Origin: Bifidobacterium psychraerophilum
GTDB lineage: Bacteria; Actinomycetota; Actinomycetes; Actinomycetales; Bifidobacteriaceae
Assembly: GCF_000741705.1 (NCBI RefSeq)
Contig: NZ_JGZI01000011.1
Coordinates: 1 to 64,000 of the forward strand
DNA: 64,000 nucleotides
Reading direction: 5' to 3'
Shown here: piece by piece, positions 36,801-45,781 of the stretch
How the letters are laid out: each line of letters starts with the position of its first letter
Numbering within the stretch: the stretch's first letter is position 1
Position numbers and translations under genes: made by a program
Notes under the pieces: model-generated
Told to the model about the DNA's origin: nothing
Database searches by the model: none
What the model saw: the letters and a program-made list of their open reading frames with translations, nothing else

Positions 36801-37837
36801 CCCTGTACTTGCTGACCATCCCCGCTCTGATGCCGATCCGACCGCGGTCCGTCGATATGGAACAGCGCCGCAAGAAGCATCGCCTGGGTGGTTGATGTGT
36901 CCTGGTACTCATCCAGGAAGACGTGCGAGAAACGCTGCCGATAGTGTGCACCTATGGATGGGAATCGAGTGACCAGCTGGAATGCGGCCAGTGTGAAATC
37001 ACTGAATTCGGCCATATTCGCTGCACGCTTGGCCTCTTCGTACTGTCCGGCGAGATCAAGCAGCACTTCGCGCTGACCTGCCACCTGCAGCAGACGATTC
37101 ACATCGAAGAGCTCCTGCAGATGTTGCCTGTCGCGCATCAGCCTCAGTTTCTCGACGTAATCGGATTCGGAATCCTTCTTGTTCCTTCTTGGCATGCCGA
37201 GGGCACTTGCCGTCAATTCCTTCTCCGGTATATCCTCACCGTCGATCGCCGCACGCAGGGAATCGATGAAGGCCTCGTCCCAAGCGCTCACGCGTTCGGC
37301 CGCCTCATCGAAGCTCGGGCAGTCCTCGCTGATCATCGCATTCGTACAGGCGTGGGCAAGAGACAGGATCTGTCCCACGATCGTGTCGAAGGACGTCGTA
37401 GGCAAAGCGCCAGGCGTCATGAAGAGACGGTCCAGGTTCTCGTGCACCACCGAAGCCGCGAGCTGATAAGCGCCTGCTTCACTCAAGGGCTGTGTCTGCT
37501 GGTCCATGCCCACGAGCAAACCATAGCGACGCACGATGGATTGGAAGAAGGCGTCGTAGGTGTACACCTCGGGTTTGAGGAAGCCGTAATCGGCATCCGA
37601 GGCGTTTTCACCATCCTGATCGAGCACGGCGGCCGACACCCGTGACAGCAGTTCGGAGGCCGCTTTCCGTGTGAAGGTGAGCCCAAGAATACGCTCGGGG
37701 GCAACGCCCTCCTTGATCAGATGGATGATGCGCATCGTCATCGTCATCGTCTTGCCCGATCCGGCACCTGCCACAACCAGCAGATCACCCTCGATCGGCG
37801 CTTCGATAACCGCCCGCTGCTCCTCGGTCCCCCTCAT
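33854..37837 (-). CDS. AdnB-like UvrD/RecB-type helicase-nuclease
   Basis: The 1327-aa protein combines an SF1A helicase with a C-terminal RecB-family nuclease. Helicase motifs are GTEEQRAVIEAP (Q motif), VVAGAGSGKT (Walker A), LDEYQDTS (Walker B), VGDPFQSIYAWRGA (motif III) and MTIHQAKGLEWDAVALVG (motif V region). The nuclease has GTVFHAW and VVDWKTGRR with the metal-binding Asp and Lys. Its features match AdnB, the leading motor of the actinobacterial AdnAB double-strand-break resection machine. A Gln/Gly-rich insertion of about 30 residues lies between motifs II and III. ATG at 37837 overlaps the partner's stop by 4 bases, with GGAGG upstream, so translation is coupled. Confidence 0.87.
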   Translation of the reverse strand: MRGTEEQRAVIEAPIEGDLLVVAGAGSGKTMTMTMRIIHLIKEGVAPERILGLTFTRKAASELLSRVSAAVLDQDGENASDADYGFLKPEVYTYDAFFQSIVRRYGLLVGMDQQTQPLSEAGAYQLAASVVHENLDRLFMTPGALPTTSFDTIVGQILSLAHACTNAMISEDCPSFDEAAERVSAWDEAFIDSLRAAIDGEDIPEKELTASALGMPRRNKKDSESDYVEKLRLMRDRQHLQELFDVNRLLQVAGQREVLLDLAGQYEEAKRAANMAEFSDFTLAAFQLVTRFPSIGAHYRQRFSHVFLDEYQDTSTTQAMLLAALFHIDGPRSDRHQSGDGQQVQGQRGSYGRTSVTAVGDPFQSIYAWRGASPGAFRTFQQQFGQRQEAASLSATFRNPRIVLEAANALTRDLREDSGSLSSASMREVDVLKLRPRDGADEGTLGLLGYRTLAQEIDGVLRFAKHAIARHASSGDGRGGADTSAPHVAVLFRAKSTMPQYRDALLAAGLSCEVVGYSALLDKPEIMDALAVLHVISDHTDSGSLMRLLASARFNIAPKDLNALARMCERLNTEHQYRALVEAGVVPGGLRASAMSRAVVAHRDLVPDGVFLTDVLLDDHCAETLAKPRARASFTETGRKLLLRASEVLRRAQAESTTGLRQAVRGAVQALDLDIDVVLAHALHHPDEALQPSESTAALGALYDLADSFIADLPAGSVASLPAFVSWIDSMKKSPDEPASGADSHADVVLMTIHQAKGLEWDAVALVGLQAGSFPSSQGDGLSVTCVDPKGSQEGLRRYEQTAHTWLTDPTAVPVPVRADAMILPRFPHDAAIGVDPISSLRTLNIHTVVDEAFGTLRAYPRYDEEDAGDVEADIDVRTERGDPGYLTQEQEYGARLLADERRLAYVALTRAKHDLLLTFAETPSDPRVALDDQQVDPESKASNFWLELWDLFRGRSGCVPAGADRTLEAGDAQPPSGVFVGADAEAYESAVVHAAQRDAPSLSAERPQVNRWPVVLDRSLSWILERSATLLRDARESDDGAVDSLPADASLLAQAVRVVQSNAGRFGGPAIDPDDISALRELGGRILMHGTQNVTAIQARTGALSEEREHRYWQGIVRPVPRVSSPSAQAGTVFHAWASQFLIPSFDAEGSVPVDDGPMPDVELIRQSMLQQPEPATDILPSEQSAKLHLWQQRLAQSHWAHRPVRWVERPIVAYLGDSVVNGKLDAVFEGGLDPSDPAKRFTVVDWKTGRRPSDGPESDQKLLQLEIYRLLLSVIENIELDTIDACLYYLSEAGAERAEIPVKGMTREEIMDIVTVGVPEASDND

Positions 37838-40800
37838 CGTCCGTCCTCCATCACGTTGCCATGCAGCTTCATCCAGGCCGGGCACTCACCCCTGCCATTG
37901 TTCTGGCAACGATCCGCATCGAATTCCGCCAGATCCGTGCCGAGTGAAAGCTTGACCCCGGCCGCGAAGAACACCCTCGCCATCATCGTCAGCGACCATA
38001 TCCCCTGCTGCCCCTGCTGCTGCAGCACGAAGCGCCATGTCGAATCGCTCACTCCCTCCGGTGCATCTTCAGGGAGTTCAGGACCCTTGAACACGCCGGC
38101 GAGCTTGGTAACCCCAGAGCGTGGTGCGAATACGGTATTCAGCCCCTTCCCACGGATAAGCGCAGGCTGGTAGCTGGATTCCTCCTGCCTCGAATAAGCA
38201 GGGGCGCTGTTCTCGGAGACATCGAACAGCACGGCTTGGGATATCTGCGGGGCAGGATGCTCCTCGGCTCCGAAATACTGTCCCAACTGGTAGCAGACCA
38301 GTTGCAGATCACTGAAGACCTTCGCCCGGGCATGCGCCTTGCCCGTTTTGTAATCCAACAGCCGGACCACAGGTGCTCCGTTGACGATACGATGCTCCAA
38401 GCGGTCGATACGTCCCGAAAGTCGGACGACGAGCCCCTCATCCAAGGCTTTGGGAAATCCCCCGACCAAAGCCGACATCACGGCGAAGAGCTCATGCTGG
38501 TCGAGCGGGCATTGATCGCCGTAGCTCGTATTCCATAAGGGCAGTATGTCGGACATCGAGAATGCTGCCATGAAGGGCAGCTCGCATTCGACCCCGGCCA
38601 GTTCACCGACCGGCACCGGCAGCTTGCCGGATTGCGCATAGTCATCCTGCACGCTGCACACGAAATATGATGCGATATTGCTCATGATCGTTTCGGCGAT
38701 GGCATCCCTGCGACGCAGATCATAGGACTGCACATAATCAGGCGGTTTGATCAGATCAGCGGAGTATTCACGGTATATGCCCATCATCTGCTCCGCGATA
38801 TCAGCAATCAAGGCCTGCTGCCCGGATGAGGGCAGATGCTGATGGATCCACGAGGATCCATCGAGACCGCGCTCGCTGGCAGCCTGGGCGACATGGTGGA
38901 TCACCGTGCCGAAACTCATGTATATGGAACCCGGACGCGGACCGCTGAGTCGGTTATCCACAGCCCATTCAAGCGGGCACATCCAGATGCTGTCGACTGC
39001 GGAGGGAGACAGGGTCACAGACGGTGCGGCGCTTTCCACCGTGTTGCTCAACACAGTGCCACCGAAGGCTGCGCCGTCGCCGTTGCCCACGGCATCCTCA
39101 GCCTGTTCGGGGAGCGTCGGATCGGCCGGCTCGCTACCGGCCGACGAAGGGGCTGAAGGACTGCGGAAGGCCCACGCATCAGGATCCGCGGATGAATATC
39201 CGAGTTTGGCAAGCATGCCCAAGGTGGCCACCGCATCCTGGACGCGCGCATCACCATGGTCACCATCATGCATGCCGATCTCCTGCGCGAGAACGCTGCG
39301 CGCAATGGTGACCAAGCCGCGCGCGCTGACCTCAAGCCCACCGAAGGGAGCCTTCTCCCCCTGGCCGGATCCGACCTCGGTGAATGCGGCCTGCGTCGAA
39401 TCGGAGACACGAGGGCACAACTCCGGCAGATAACCGAAGACGAAATCGGAGGGTACCGAATCGTCATTCCACACCGCACTGACGATCACCCGCTGCGAGG
39501 CTCTGGTCAAGGCCATCAGCAGATTCTTCTTCTCCGCATACAAGGTCGCACGCAGTCGACGATTGCCGTAAGCAGCGGATGGCCTGCGGGAGTCATCGCC
39601 GTAGCGCATGACCAGCTCGGCCAGGTCCTCCGTCCCGAACAGGGTGTCACGCTCGGTCAGATTCGGCCACACACCTTGCTGCACCTGGGGCAGCCACACC
39701 AAAGGCCAACGTTGGTCTTCGGCGACCGCACCGGCTGGCGTGGTCAGGGTGACCGCCTGCTCGACCGGACCTATATGCGCCAGGGAGTCCGCCTCGATCT
39801 GCATGCCACGGACCTGTTCGATGAATGCAGCGACGTTCTCGAAGGTCTGTGAACCGGAGGCGAATTGGAACAGTCTCATCACGGCATCGAGACGGTCATT
39901 GGCCACCTCGCCCCGATGTGTGGCCTCAAGGGAATCACGCTGCCATTGCTCCGCCTTGCCGCAGGCATCCCAGGCTTGCCAGAGCGCATACTCAGGCTCT
40001 TCGGAGTCCAAGGATGCAAGTCCCTGTGCCGTTCGGGACATCATCGTGCAGGCGGCACGCAAGGCCTCGACGTCCGGATCGCTGCGACCACCCGATGCAA
40101 TCGCCCCCATCATCGACAACAGACAATCGCGGCTCTCCTGATCGCCCAGCAGCAGGACGGCATACAATGAGGCACCGTTGAGCGTCTCCTCACCGCCATA
40201 CCCGGCACCGCCGCCTTGCCGACGGCGCGATGCAGTCAGTGAATCGTCGATGGTGATGCCACTCGCTTCGAAGCGTTGCCGTCTGCGTGACTCGATGGCC
40301 TCGCGTATGCCATGCCAGGCGGTCTGAAGTCTGCGGGCATTGGACAGCTCCACATCCGAGGATGCCTGCCCTGGCTCGCCGCCATCGGGTTGAACGGTCT
40401 CATCGTGCAGGGCCTCACCTTGCAGAGCGTCATCATGCGGAGCATCGCCCAGTGTCGCGAGCGCGGCGCAGGAGTCCATCAGCATCTCCAGACGCTGCAC
40501 ACGTACCGGTCGCTGGGTGCTTTCATTGCCGGGCTGCACCTTCAGCAGAGGACTGGAGAGCAGTATCCGCATACGTGCACCTATCCATTCCGCCTGTTCG
40601 GCGGCATCAGGCATCGCGCCGACACGTGAGGCGGAATCAAGCAGGGCGTCGTCGCACTGTCGCTGCGAGAGTTCGATCAGGGCGAACAGCCCTTGCACGA
40701 CCGCCTCATCCTTCAATGGCCTGGTGACCGAGGAGTAGCGGACGGGCACACCTTCCTCACGCAGACGTTGGCCGAACACCTCCACGGTGGCGTTGTCATG

Positions 40801-42432
40801 GGCGATGATCGCCATATCGTTCCAATCCCGGCCGCGGGACAGCGATTCATGTTTGATCTGCCACACGATATGCGACAGCTCCTCATCGGCTGTGCGGAAC
40901 AATCGTTGCTCCACACTGCCGTCGGATGGCAATGCACTGTCCGGCAGAAGCTTGCGAACAGGCAGCGTTCCCTCCCATTGCGGCAATTTCCCAGGACGCA
41001 GCGGCAGGGCGAGATTCTCATCCTCCTCGCTTGGGATGCCAAGGGACACCCTGGATGCCAGAACATCAAGATAACTGTGCTTCCTCTGCTGCATGGGAGC
41101 GGACTCCCCGATGGTGGAAGCGTTGACATCGTCCTCACGGTCCTGCGGCCGCATCGCTTTGGCCACAAGCACCGCACGCTTGGCACCCAGACGCCCGAGG
41201 GTATGCGCGTTGGCGTATAGGCGTGAGGATGCCGTCGCACCACCGAATCCCTGTGGGCCCGAGGCATCGTGCACCTGGGGGCTCGTGGTGACCCTGACCT
41301 CAAGATATTCGGGGTACGATCCCCTGAATATCTGGACCGCCTCATCGCTGTTGCCGACCAACACCAGCCGGCAACCCTCATTCGCCAAGGATTGCAGCAG
41401 CGTCATCCCCGCAAGCGTCACATCCTGCCAATCGTCGACCACCAGCACAGCCGGGATATCCGATGGCGCCTCACCCACCACCTCGGCAGCCTCGACCAGC
41501 AGACGCGAGGAGTCGAGACGCGCCTCCTTCGGGTAACGCCTTTCGATATGCTCCGCATATTCCCGCCAAAGTCTGAAGGTGAGCTGCCATTGCAGCTCCA
41601 ACTGTTCGCGCTCGTTCACAGGCAGAGAGGAGGCTCGGAGTGCTGCGATCACCTCATCCTCGTCGCCGAATTCAAGTCCGAGTTCGTTGACGCGGGCCAA
41701 GGTGTCCCTGAGCTGGGCCACGAAATCGGCACTGATTCCTGCGGCCTCAGTCGCCAGGGACAAGTCTTCGAAGGTATTCCCGTCTTCACGCGGAGCAGCG
41801 CCGGATTCGCCGCCTCGCCCCTTGGCACCAGGCGCATCGGCAGCGCTAGCCGCACCATGCATCGCTGGTGACCCCTCTGCACGCTGTGCGCCCGTCTGGT
41901 GGGTGCTGCGACCGCCGGCTCCTCGTCCTCCCAGCAGATCTATCCATGAGGGGACATTGCCGTAGTACCGAGCGATCAGGGAACAGCTGTCGCAGGGCTC
42001 ACCCCTGAGCACATGCTGCACATGTTCCGCCAGAACCCGACGCAGCAGTGCCTCCTGCTCGGCACCATTCAGCAGCTTGGGCATCGGCTGCCCCTTGCGC
42101 AGGTGAGCCGCCGAGAGCACTCGGAAGGCGAGGGCGGCCAGCGTGCCCACCGGGCGCGACTGATCGACCACACCCCTGGCCTCGATCACCCTGCGGCTCA
42201 TCCGCGCCGCCGCCTTGCGCCCTGACACCACCATCACCGCATCCTCGGCTCCGAGGACGCGCATCCCCTCAAGCAGAGCCCCGAGTGCGAAAGAGGTTTT
42301 TCCACTGCACGGAGGGCCGGTGACCACCAAGGTATTCGTTGGCTTCCGCTCCTCATTAAGCAGTCGACCGTTCAGCAGATCTCGAGTCCAGGACAAGGCC
42401 TGCTGAATGTCTGCGTACCCATGAGCTGTCAT
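37834..42432 (-). CDS. AdnA-like helicase-nuclease subunit
   Basis: The 1532-aa protein has Walker A VTGPPCSGKTS near residue 40, a Walker B-like VVDDWQD, a degenerate motor, and a C-terminal RecB-type nuclease with GTVIHHVAQ and VRLLDYKTGKA. The order AdnA-like then AdnB-like, with a 4-base overlap, and nucleases in both subunits match mycobacterial AdnAB rather than AddAB or RecBCD. It is much larger than the roughly 1050-aa mycobacterial AdnA. The expected iron-sulfur cysteines are incomplete: WMCPLEW supplies the first, but the C-terminus has C-x7-C with no C-x2-C pair. A 15-bp repeat encodes pentads at 40396-40440. The ATG may be leaderless (TAGTCT 6 bases upstream). Confidence 0.82.
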   Translation of the reverse strand: MTAHGYADIQQALSWTRDLLNGRLLNEERKPTNTLVVTGPPCSGKTSFALGALLEGMRVLGAEDAVMVVSGRKAAARMSRRVIEARGVVDQSRPVGTLAALAFRVLSAAHLRKGQPMPKLLNGAEQEALLRRVLAEHVQHVLRGEPCDSCSLIARYYGNVPSWIDLLGGRGAGGRSTHQTGAQRAEGSPAMHGAASAADAPGAKGRGGESGAAPREDGNTFEDLSLATEAAGISADFVAQLRDTLARVNELGLEFGDEDEVIAALRASSLPVNEREQLELQWQLTFRLWREYAEHIERRYPKEARLDSSRLLVEAAEVVGEAPSDIPAVLVVDDWQDVTLAGMTLLQSLANEGCRLVLVGNSDEAVQIFRGSYPEYLEVRVTTSPQVHDASGPQGFGGATASSRLYANAHTLGRLGAKRAVLVAKAMRPQDREDDVNASTIGESAPMQQRKHSYLDVLASRVSLGIPSEEDENLALPLRPGKLPQWEGTLPVRKLLPDSALPSDGSVEQRLFRTADEELSHIVWQIKHESLSRGRDWNDMAIIAHDNATVEVFGQRLREEGVPVRYSSVTRPLKDEAVVQGLFALIELSQRQCDDALLDSASRVGAMPDAAEQAEWIGARMRILLSSPLLKVQPGNESTQRPVRVQRLEMLMDSCAALATLGDAPHDDALQGEALHDETVQPDGGEPGQASSDVELSNARRLQTAWHGIREAIESRRRQRFEASGITIDDSLTASRRRQGGGAGYGGEETLNGASLYAVLLLGDQESRDCLLSMMGAIASGGRSDPDVEALRAACTMMSRTAQGLASLDSEEPEYALWQAWDACGKAEQWQRDSLEATHRGEVANDRLDAVMRLFQFASGSQTFENVAAFIEQVRGMQIEADSLAHIGPVEQAVTLTTPAGAVAEDQRWPLVWLPQVQQGVWPNLTERDTLFGTEDLAELVMRYGDDSRRPSAAYGNRRLRATLYAEKKNLLMALTRASQRVIVSAVWNDDSVPSDFVFGYLPELCPRVSDSTQAAFTEVGSGQGEKAPFGGLEVSARGLVTIARSVLAQEIGMHDGDHGDARVQDAVATLGMLAKLGYSSADPDAWAFRSPSAPSSAGSEPADPTLPEQAEDAVGNGDGAAFGGTVLSNTVESAAPSVTLSPSAVDSIWMCPLEWAVDNRLSGPRPGSIYMSFGTVIHHVAQAASERGLDGSSWIHQHLPSSGQQALIADIAEQMMGIYREYSADLIKPPDYVQSYDLRRRDAIAETIMSNIASYFVCSVQDDYAQSGKLPVPVGELAGVECELPFMAAFSMSDILPLWNTSYGDQCPLDQHELFAVMSALVGGFPKALDEGLVVRLSGRIDRLEHRIVNGAPVVRLLDYKTGKAHARAKVFSDLQLVCYQLGQYFGAEEHPAPQISQAVLFDVSENSAPAYSRQEESSYQPALIRGKGLNTVFAPRSGVTKLAGVFKGPELPEDAPEGVSDSTWRFVLQQQGQQGIWSLTMMARVFFAAGVKLSLGTDLAEFDADRCQNNGRGECPAWMKLHGNVMEDGR
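40396..40440 (-). repeat. 15-bp tandem repeat, 3 copies, in AdnA-like gene
   Basis: Three in-frame 15-bp units (40396-40410, 40411-40425, 40426-40440) encode a degenerate pentapeptide series APHDD-ALQGE-ALHDE in a hydrophilic region between the helicase segments. Unit length matches the other tandem tracts in the window. Confidence 0.55.
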
Positions 42433-42762
42433 ATTCCAAGACTATGACCTGGCATGGTCGCCACCGCAAGCCCGTCATCCTTCACGCCGACCGCAGCGCA
42501 GTGAACCGGCCCTGTCCTCGGCGTTGCACGTGAGGCGTGCGCGGCCATACCGCATAACAAACACGAAGGGCATTCGCTTTCGTGGATAGTGTGTACGACT
42601 GGGGCAAAGACTGTTCACGGGAGGCCGACGCGGCGAGGATATGTTAAGGCATCGGTCGGGGGACGATGTGGGTGGGATCCCCCATGCATGCCAAGGCTAT
42701 CGGTATGCTCGCGTACCGCAAAGCGGTGTAGGACAGAGCACCTGAGAACGACATGGGAGATT
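42433..42762. other. Divergent intergenic region
   Basis: 330 bases separate the divergent AdnA-like gene and the MFS gene. On the left, TAGTCT (42439-42444) lies 6 bases before the AdnA-like ATG and is a candidate leaderless -10 box. An inverted repeat cacgaa/ttcgtg (42562-42567 and 42579-42584, 11-base spacer) is a possible operator. I see no convincing promoter for the MFS gene and no further gene. Confidence 0.45.
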
Positions 42763-43971
42763 ATGAAAACATCAAGCTACGGCTGGGCAATGAAACTATC
42801 CTTGCTTTCGATTTCGATGCTGCTGACTTCATACAATGCCATCGCGGGCGCATTGCCTGCGCTGATCAAGCAATTCCCCGAACAATCACGGACGAATGTC
42901 GAGCTGCTGAGCACGGCTCCGACCTGCGCGATGATCGTGATGATCATCGTTTCGGGCTTTCTCGCCAGGACGGTGAGTGATCGCGCACTGGTGATCACCG
43001 GCATCTGCATCGCCACGGTGTTCGGCATCATACCCTTCTTCCTGACGAGTAATTTCTGGCTCATCATGGCTTCCCGCATCGGCCTGGGCATCGGACTCGG
43101 TCTGATCAATTCACTGGCCGTGAGCCTGATCGGCAAGTATTTCTCCGGCGAGGAGCGTGCGACGCTGATGGGATTCCGGAGCGCCTTCGTCGCCCTTGGA
43201 CAGGCCACGCTCACACTGATCGCAGGACTCCTGCTCAATCTGGGATGGCATGGACCCTTCCTGCTCTACGTGCTGGCCATACCCGTGCTCATCCTGTTTG
43301 TCAGCTTCGTGCCGAAGGACCCGGCGACACCCGCGACCCCGGCTCTTTCCGACACCCCGCAGAAGCAACGCGTCAATGCCCCGATACTGCTGATCACCGC
43401 TTTCCTCTTCGTCACCGTCACGATGTACACAGGTGTGACGGTCAGGCTTTCTTCGATTATCACCACCAATGCCTTCGGCAGCATGCAGCAGGCCAGCACG
43501 CTGTTGAGCGTGATGATCTTCTGCGGCATGCTGATGGGTTTCGCATTCGGCAGGCTGCATAGGATCCTGAAAGGTCAGACGCTCACCTTGGGCGTACTGT
43601 TCCTCACCGTAGGATGTTTCCTGATCTTCCTCGCACCGAATTTCCCGGTATTATGCCTCGGTGCCCTGGTCTCAGGATTGTCCTACCCGACGATGATCGC
43701 CTACTGCTTCAACAAGATCAACGAGGTCTGTCCTCCGCGTTCCGCCAACCTGTGCACCTCGGTCGTACTCGTCGGCTGCAATCTGAGCATTTTCACCGCG
43801 CCCTACATGCTCAAACTCTCCTCGATGCTCGTCTCCTCCGAATCCCTGCAATCACCATTCCTCGTCTACGGCATCCTGCTCACGCTGATCGCACTGGTCT
43901 ACGGATTATGGTCTGCCCGCATCACGAAGCGACGCAGCACCATCCCCGGTGATTCAGCCATCCCCCGCTAA
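42763..43971 (+). CDS. MFS transporter (CynX/NarK-like general type)
   Basis: The 402-aa membrane protein has twelve hydrophobic segments. The first starts at about residue 10 (WAMKLSLLSISMLLTSYNAIAGALPAL, key residues only). A short RTVSDRALVITG occurs in loop 2-3 and SLIGKYFSGEERATLMGFRSA in the fourth/fifth segment region, both typical MFS positions. ATG at 42763 follows GGGAGATT closely; the upstream open stretch is Cys- and Arg-rich and not protein-like. It is one of three plus-strand genes in the window and stands alone. The substrate is unknown; the best guess is a small organic anion or nutrient. Confidence 0.82.
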   Translation: MKTSSYGWAMKLSLLSISMLLTSYNAIAGALPALIKQFPEQSRTNVELLSTAPTCAMIVMIIVSGFLARTVSDRALVITGICIATVFGIIPFFLTSNFWLIMASRIGLGIGLGLINSLAVSLIGKYFSGEERATLMGFRSAFVALGQATLTLIAGLLLNLGWHGPFLLYVLAIPVLILFVSFVPKDPATPATPALSDTPQKQRVNAPILLITAFLFVTVTMYTGVTVRLSSIITTNAFGSMQQASTLLSVMIFCGMLMGFAFGRLHRILKGQTLTLGVLFLTVGCFLIFLAPNFPVLCLGALVSGLSYPTMIAYCFNKINEVCPPRSANLCTSVVLVGCNLSIFTAPYMLKLSSMLVSSESLQSPFLVYGILLTLIALVYGLWSARITKRRSTIPGDSAIPR

Positions 43972-43998
43972 GCCCACCGGGGTGCGGGCCTGGCAACG

Positions 43999-44058
43999 AC
44001 GTAGACGGCAATGGCGTAGAAGGCTTTGGTGTAGAAGGCTTTGGTGTAGAAGGCAGTG
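43999..44058. repeat. 15-bp tandem repeat, 4 copies
   Basis: Four 15-bp units (43999-44013, 44014-44028, 44029-44043, 44044-44058) share the core gtagaaggc. Two neighbouring units differ by one base. The tract lies between the convergent MFS gene and the PH-domain gene, outside both reading frames. Confidence 0.8.
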
Positions 44059-44116
44059 GCACGCAGTCGGATGCGGACAGGCCCCACGGGTCGAAGCACC
44101 GTCTTCCCGCAGGGAC

Positions 44117-45781
44117 TCAGCTGCGGACGCGCATGGCCCATTCCTGCAGTTGTGCGGCCTGACTCTGGTGGATGACGGAGAATCGCAGCTCCGTCTCCCC
44201 CGAATACACGAAGAGCGGCATGGTCAGTCGCTCCACTCCCCGACGCTGGCGCAGCACGGTGGTCTGCCGTTCCACGCTTTGGATTCTGGATCGCCGGGTG
44301 ACCACCCAGAAGAGAGCGAAACCTCGGGCACCCGACACGATGATCCTCTTGTCGTCCAATAGTTGGAATCCTTCGTACCGGCCACGGATCCAACGGAAGA
44401 AACACCACAGCGCGCCGATCGCCAGCGGCAGCAGCGCCCACAGCAGAGCCATGCCATCATGTCTGAGCACTGCGAACAGAATGACCGCAAGCACAGCCAG
44501 CCCCGTCATCATGCAAGGCAGGAACAGCAGATACCTCGTCAGATGCCGTGAGGTGCGTTGCACCTGCGGATTCGGGATATCCCACTGCGGCAACACACGC
44601 GCGATCGTCTCGATGAGTTCACGCTGCCTGATGACCGGCAACAGACTGATGCTGGTGGAGTCCCCATCGTCATCTTCACCGTGCGACGCGCTGAGTGCCA
44701 CAGCCACCGAATTCAGATGCAGCATGCGGCGAATCACCGATTGGCGGATGCCCACACTCTGGATTCTGTTCACGGGAACGGTAACCCTCCGTCTGGTCAG
44801 CAGACCGCGCACGATGACAAGATCATCCTTTCTGCGCCACACTTCAAAACCATAGAATTGCAGCATGCTGTTGACCACGCTTGCCACCATGAGAACAATC
44901 ACCACGAGCACGATGAGAGCGATCACCACTACCGTCCCACTGGTGAAGACACTGGTGACCCTGCTCGCGGCCTCGTCGAAGAGCCGCTCGGAAATCACAT
45001 CCTTTATCCTGTCCAGCAGACCGATCAGGGCGACGAAGGCGGCCAGGAACCGCAGATCGGTGAGGGCATAGAGCAGGATATCAGCGGTCGAAGCCCTGTA
45101 CAGCATCTCGCCATGGCCCTGCTCCTCCTCAATGGATGCACCGGGCCTGACGTGTCCGGTGACTATGGCAGAAGCCTCCGCGCCGATGCCTGCGACAATC
45201 CCCTCCTGAGCTGAGGCCTGAGACGATTGAGCTGAGACCCGTGCATGCCTCAAATGCTCCAGTTCATACTGCACATCCGATGGCACGGCCTTGAGCTGCA
45301 TGTCGGCAGCGACCGTGCCCGCACTCGCGATATTGAGTTTCACCACGGAAAAGGGCTTGTAATAGAAAGGTTCGTCACTGCTGATGGCATGGATATGCGA
45401 ATAGGCGATGATGTTATGTTTACGCACCACGATGCCGCTACGGTATTCAACCGATTCACCGGTCATGCGGTATCTGGTGCTGAAATAACCCACCATCGGA
45501 GCGATAAGACAGGCGCAGACCACCACGAATGCGCCAAAGGCCCAGATCACCCAATGCGGTGGATTGAAATGAAAGATGACCACCGCCGCAGCGATGATCA
45601 GCGATACGCTGCTTTTGACGCCGTCTATCGCATCCTCGACCAGCACCAAGGGGTGGAGCAGACGCCACTGCCCCGACTCTTGGCTTCCGGAAGCATTCCG
45701 GGGCTTCTGATTGCTCCCGTCGCTCCGCTCCCCTTGTCCGGACTCGTCCGCCTGATGCGTGCCCGCGGCGGGGGCGCTCAC
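44117..45781 (-). CDS. PH-domain membrane protein (YdbT-like)
   Basis: The 554-aa membrane protein has a 40-residue hydrophilic N-terminus and three bacterial PH (bPH2, formerly DUF304) units interspersed with pairs of transmembrane helices. Telltale strands are YRMTGESVEYRSGIVVRKHNIIAYSHIHAI, VWRRKDDLVIVRGLLTRRRVTVPVNRIQSVGIRQ and LLDDKRIIVSGARGFALFWVVTRRSRIQSVE, each with a conserved Arg-Ile-Gln pattern (given here as landmarks RIQSVG and RIQSVE). The function of YdbT/YdbS pairs is not well defined; membrane stress or defence against antimicrobial compounds has been proposed for relatives. GTG at 45781 overlaps the upstream gene's stop by 4 bases with AGGAGG before it, so the two are co-translated. 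Confidence 0.85.
   Translation of the reverse strand: MSAPAAGTHQADESGQGERSDGSNQKPRNASGSQESGQWRLLHPLVLVEDAIDGVKSSVSLIIAAAVVIFHFNPPHWVIWAFGAFVVVCACLIAPMVGYFSTRYRMTGESVEYRSGIVVRKHNIIAYSHIHAISSDEPFYYKPFSVVKLNIASAGTVAADMQLKAVPSDVQYELEHLRHARVSAQSSQASAQEGIVAGIGAEASAIVTGHVRPGASIEEEQGHGEMLYRASTADILLYALTDLRFLAAFVALIGLLDRIKDVISERLFDEAASRVTSVFTSGTVVVIALIVLVVIVLMVASVVNSMLQFYGFEVWRRKDDLVIVRGLLTRRRVTVPVNRIQSVGIRQSVIRRMLHLNSVAVALSASHGEDDDGDSTSISLLPVIRQRELIETIARVLPQWDIPNPQVQRTSRHLTRYLLFLPCMMTGLAVLAVILFAVLRHDGMALLWALLPLAIGALWCFFRWIRGRYEGFQLLDDKRIIVSGARGFALFWVVTRRSRIQSVERQTTVLRQRRGVERLTMPLFVYSGETELRFSVIHQSQAAQLQEWAMRVRS

Noticed and set aside
43999-44116. Extension of the PH-domain gene through the 15-bp repeat
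   Set aside because: The PH-domain frame has a stop at 44117. The open frame that continues through the repeats is in a different phase and has no homology.
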